Below, piece by piece: positions 2,995 through 5,986 of a stretch of DNA of 5,986 nt (within the stretch, counting starts at the first letter, position 1; each line of letters opens with the position of its first letter). A program made the translations under genes and the position numbers. Under the pieces are notes generated by a model. The model was not told the DNA's origin. It saw only the letters and a list, made by a program, of their open reading frames with translations, and made no database searches. The stretch lies in assembly GCA_021806055.1 (NCBI GenBank), contig JAJZYE010000069.1:1-5986 (forward strand), given 5' to 3'. Source of the stretch: Actinomycetes bacterium. Lineage in GTDB: Bacteria; Actinomycetota; Acidimicrobiia; Acidimicrobiales; RAAP-2.

Positions 2995-5986
2995 ATGTCG
3001 TTTCCCGATGCCCGGCTGGGCGACCGCTACGACGCTGTCCACGGGCGAGTCCTGATGTCCGGCGTCCACGCTCTGGTACGCCTCCCCCTCGATCAGCGCC
3101 GCGCCGACGCCGCGGCGGGACTGCGCACCGCTGGCTACATCACCGGCTACCCCGGCTCACCCCTCGCCGGCTACGACCTCGAGCTGAGCCGCCAGCGCGA
3201 GCTGCTGGACACGTGGGGCGTCGTGCACCAGCCCGGGCTGAACGAGGAGCTGGCCGCCACCGCGATCGCGGGCAGCCAGCTCGCGCTGCTCCAGCCCGAC
3301 CGCACGGTCGACGGGGTCTCGTCCTACTGGTACGGCAAGTCCCCCGGGCTGGACCGCGCGGGAGACGCCATTCGCCACGGCAACCTCATGGGCACGGGAC
3401 CGACCGGGGGCGTGCTGGTCCTCGTCGGTGACGACCCCCAGGCAAAGTCCTCGAGCGTCCCGTCCACCAGCGAGCCCACGCTCTTCGCCCTCGGGCTGCC
3501 GATCCTCTCACCCGCCGACCCCCAGGACCTCCTCGATCTCGGCCTGCACGGCGTCGCCCTCTCACGGGCCTCGGGGCTGTGGGTCGGCGTGCGAATCCCG
3601 GCGTCGGTGGCCGACGCGTCCCAGAGCGTCCTCGTCGACGCCGACCGGCTCACCCGGCGTGCTCCCGAGCGAGAGATCGACGGCGTGGCGTTCACCCACC
3701 GCGTCACCGCCCAGCTCCTCGGGGCCACCCTGATCGAGTTGGAGCGTTCGCTCTACGGCTCACGTCTGGAGATGGCGCGTCGCTACGCGGCCCTGAACGG
3801 CCTCGATCGCGTGACCGCCCACGGTGCACGCGACGTGGTGGGCATCATGGCGGCCGGGCCGGCGTACCGGGCGGTCGAGCACGCGCTGCGCCGCGCCGGG
3901 CTCGACGAGCGAGACCTCGCCGACGCGGGCGTTCGGCTCGTGAAGGTCGCGGTGCCCCACCCGCTCAACGAGGTGCTCGTACGCGAGTTCGCCCGCGACC
4001 TGCACGAGGTCATCGTCGTCGAGGACAAGCGTGGTTTCCTCGAAAACCTGGTGAAGGCGGCCCTCTACGGCGTCACGAACGCGCCGCGCGTGGTGGGCAA
4101 GCACGACGAGTCGGGTCGCGAGCTGATCCCCCCGACCGGCGAGGTTGACCCCGACGCCCTCGCGGACGTCCTCGCCTCGCGCATCCTGGCCCAGCGTGAG
4201 AACGCCGCCCTGCGCGCCTGGGGCGAGCGCGAGCGCCCGTCGGCGAGCCGCCCACTCCCCCTGGTTCGCGGCGCCTACTTCTGTGCCGGGTGCCCACACA
4301 GCACCGCGGTGCGCGTCCCCGACGGCGCGCGGGTCGGCTCGGGCAGCGGCTGCCACGGCCTGGCGATCCAGATGGATCCGCGCCAGGTCGGCACCGTGGT
4401 GGGCCGGTTCCAGATGGGCGGCGAAGGCGCCATGTGGAACGGCATGTCGCACTTCATCGACGCCGACCACTTCTTCCAGAACCTCGGCGACGGGACGTTC
4501 GCCCACTCCGGCTCGCTCGCACTGCGCGCGTCCGTCGCCTCGGGCGTCAACATCACCTACAAGATCCTGGTCAACTCGGCCGTGGCCATGACCGGCGGCC
4601 AGCCCATCGCCGGTGGGCGCGGGCTGGGCGACCTGACGCGACTACTGCTCGCCGAGGGCGTACGGCGCATCATCGTCACCACGGCCAACCCCCGCGACCC
4701 GCGCTACGCGGGACTGCCCGACTCCGTCGCGGTCTGGGAACGCCACCGTCTGATCGAGGCCCAGCGACTCCTCGCCACCACCGCAGGGGTGACCGTCGTG
4801 ATCCACGATCAGGAGTGCGCCACCGACGCGCGCCGCCGGCGCCGGCGCGAAGGTGCCGAGGTGCGCCGTCACGTCGTCATCAACCCCCTAGTCTGCGACG
4901 GGTGCGGCGAGTGCGGCGCGCTCTCGAACTGCCTGGCCGTGCGTCCTGTCGACACGCCGTGGGGACGACGCACGCAGATCCACCAAGAGTCGTGCACCCT
5001 CGACGGCACGTGCCTGGACGCCGCGTGCCCGGCCTTTCTCACCGTGACCGCAGAGCCCGGACGCCGTCACACCACGGTCAGCGTCGACCCCGCACGCCTC
5101 CTCGAGCCCCTTCCCCCGCGCGTACCGCGCGACTTCACCGTACGCGTGACCGGCGTCGGGGGGACCGGCGTCGTGACCCTCGCCCAGGTCCTCGCCTGGG
5201 CGGCCCACCTCGAGGGTCGCACCGTGCGCACGATGGATCAGACGGGGATCGCCCAGAAGGGTGGCGCGGTCGTGTCGGACCTTCGCGTGCACGACGAGGA
5301 CGTCGCCGCGCCGCACCGGCTCGGGGCGGGCGAGTGCGACCTGTACCTCGGCGGTGAACTCCTCGTCGCCGCCGACCCGAAGAACCTGCTCGCCGCGGAC
5401 GCCGGCCGCACCGTGGCGGTGGTGTCGACGTCGCGCGTGCCCACGGGCCGCCAGGTCGCCGACCCCACCATCGCCTACCCGGACCTCGACGACATCCGCG
5501 CGCGCGTCGACGCCACCACGCGCCGCGACGAGAACCGTTGGCTCGACGCGTCCGACCTCTCGCGCCGACTCCTCGGGTCCGACACGTTCGCCAACGTCGT
5601 GCTCCTCGGTGTCGCCTACCAGATCGGCGCACTGGCGCTGCGCGCCGCGTCAATCGAGCGCGCCCTTCAGGTGAACGGCGTCGCCGTGGACGCGAACATC
5701 ACCGCCTTCCGACTCGGCCGGCTCAGCGTGGCCGAACCCGACGCCCCCGAGCTCGCCGGCACCACGTCGCCGCTCACCGCCACGTGGTCGGCTCCGGCGA
5801 GCGCGGTGAGCGAGGTCGTCGCCCTCGTCGGGGCGTCGCCGGGAAGTGAGCTCGAGCGACTCGTCACCTCGCGCACCGCGGACCTGGCGCGCTACCAAGA
5901 TCTCGCCTACGCCCGACGCTACGCCGGCGTCGTCGCCCGCGTGCGACGCGGGGAGTCGCGCGTGCGCGACGACGACGACCCCCTCG
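2995..5986 (+). CDS. Fused indolepyruvate ferredoxin oxidoreductase-family protein (IorA-IorB type), C-terminus cut by window edge
   Basis: 997 codons are open to the window end, and fused family members are usually about 1150-1200 residues. Family knowledge: oxidative decarboxylation of aryl or other 2-oxoacids to acyl-CoA, using thiamine diphosphate and iron-sulfur clusters and reducing ferredoxin. Seen: the family N-terminus LGDRY (8-12) and ALVRLPLDQ (26-34), which supports the ATG at 2995 over Met21. Next are GYPGSPLAGYD (51-61), NEELAATA (83-90, with the expected active-site Glu) and VEDKRGFLE (342-350). The TPP half holds CAGCPHS (430-436), GCHG (452-455), MGGEGAMWNGM (474-484), and GDGTF with a following Asn (498-527). 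The ferredoxin-like insert has C634, C637, C640, C646, C667, C673 and C678-Pro. The gamma-type domain starts near 716 with VRVTGVGGTGV and includes DQTGIAQKGG (748-757). The C-terminal domain begins around 935. No frameshift or missing motif was seen. It is transcribed alone within the window, away from the minus-strand genes. The true 2-oxoacid is not determined. Confidence 0.93.
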   Translation, partial: MSFPDARLGDRYDAVHGRVLMSGVHALVRLPLDQRRADAAAGLRTAGYITGYPGSPLAGYDLELSRQRELLDTWGVVHQPGLNEELAATAIAGSQLALLQPDRTVDGVSSYWYGKSPGLDRAGDAIRHGNLMGTGPTGGVLVLVGDDPQAKSSSVPSTSEPTLFALGLPILSPADPQDLLDLGLHGVALSRASGLWVGVRIPASVADASQSVLVDADRLTRRAPEREIDGVAFTHRVTAQLLGATLIELERSLYGSRLEMARRYAALNGLDRVTAHGARDVVGIMAAGPAYRAVEHALRRAGLDERDLADAGVRLVKVAVPHPLNEVLVREFARDLHEVIVVEDKRGFLENLVKAALYGVTNAPRVVGKHDESGRELIPPTGEVDPDALADVLASRILAQRENAALRAWGERERPSASRPLPLVRGAYFCAGCPHSTAVRVPDGARVGSGSGCHGLAIQMDPRQVGTVVGRFQMGGEGAMWNGMSHFIDADHFFQNLGDGTFAHSGSLALRASVASGVNITYKILVNSAVAMTGGQPIAGGRGLGDLTRLLLAEGVRRIIVTTANPRDPRYAGLPDSVAVWERHRLIEAQRLLATTAGVTVVIHDQECATDARRRRRREGAEVRRHVVINPLVCDGCGECGALSNCLAVRPVDTPWGRRTQIHQESCTLDGTCLDAACPAFLTVTAEPGRRHTTVSVDPARLLEPLPPRVPRDFTVRVTGVGGTGVVTLAQVLAWAAHLEGRTVRTMDQTGIAQKGGAVVSDLRVHDEDVAAPHRLGAGECDLYLGGELLVAADPKNLLAADAGRTVAVVSTSRVPTGRQVADPTIAYPDLDDIRARVDATTRRDENRWLDASDLSRRLLGSDTFANVVLLGVAYQIGALALRAASIERALQVNGVAVDANITAFRLGRLSVAEPDAPELAGTTSPLTATWSAPASAVSEVVALVGASPGSELERLVTSRTADLARYQDLAYARRYAGVVARVRRGESRVRDDDDPL

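Noticed and set aside
3055..3057. Internal ATG (Met21) as the oxidoreductase start
   Set aside because: Using it would remove the family-typical LGDRY segment, and the ATG at 2995 has a well-placed -10 box.
2421..3431. Long plus-strand frame of 336 codons crossing the hydrolase start, tRNA-like gene, spacer and oxidoreductase start
   Set aside because: It is extremely Pro/Arg-rich and low in complexity, it crosses several independently supported features, and it overlaps the oxidoreductase in the wrong frame. It is open only because of high GC.
3760..4506. Minus-strand frame of 248 codons inside the oxidoreductase
   Set aside because: It lies antisense to conserved TPP-domain motifs, shows no recognisable domain, and is explained by codon bias of the real gene on the plus strand.
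4290..5357. Plus-strand Arg/Pro-rich frame of 355 codons in another phase of the oxidoreductase
   Set aside because: The composition is that of an out-of-frame reading of GC-rich codons, and the true frame here encodes the TPP, ferredoxin-like and gamma domains with all key residues.
1..5986. CRISPR array, insertion sequence, attachment site or phage genes
   Set aside because: No regularly spaced repeats, transposase-like or integrase-like frame, or terminal inverted repeats were seen. A tRNA-like gene can serve as an integration site, but I found no duplicated 3' end of it elsewhere in the window.

Overview
The window looks like chromosome of a high-GC actinobacterium. Coding stretches reach about 60-78% GC where I counted, TANNNT-type -10 boxes precede several genes, and one gene appears to be leaderless. 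An Acidimicrobiia-like lineage is possible, but that is an impression and not something I could test.

Left third (1-1513, all minus strand): a tight three-gene operon read from right to left. First is a ComA/phosphosulfolactate synthase-family protein (716-1513). An ATGA stop-start overlap leads to a VOC/glyoxalase-fold metalloprotein (306-719). A TGATG overlap then leads to the N-terminal 102 codons of an ANL-superfamily adenylating enzyme (1-306) that runs off the window. A candidate promoter lies just upstream of the first gene. The linkage suggests a small pathway that makes a sulfonate by a ComA-type reaction (phosphoenolpyruvate plus sulfite), remodels it, and activates a carboxylate. 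The product is unknown. The 5' half of the ComA-family gene and its promoter are markedly AT-richer than everything around them.

Middle (1672-2756, minus strand): an exported or membrane-anchored SGNH/GDSL-type hydrolase with a GAS in place of GDS nucleophile block and six cysteines. Just upstream is a tRNA-like gene with its own promoter-like boxes, a good acceptor stem, a good T arm and an encoded CCA. Its anticodon arm is irregular and its discriminator base is the rare C, so its identity cannot be read confidently.

A 238-base divergent spacer (2757-2994) contains the tRNA promoter, a 9-nt direct repeat, a perfect 7-bp hairpin, and a -10 box placed for a leaderless transcript.

Right half (2995 to the end, plus strand): one long uninterrupted frame of 997 codons encoding a fused indolepyruvate ferredoxin oxidoreductase-type enzyme, truncated at its C-terminus by the window edge. 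It is a thiamine-diphosphate, iron-sulfur 2-oxoacid oxidoreductase. It has no obvious functional link to the sulfonate operon.
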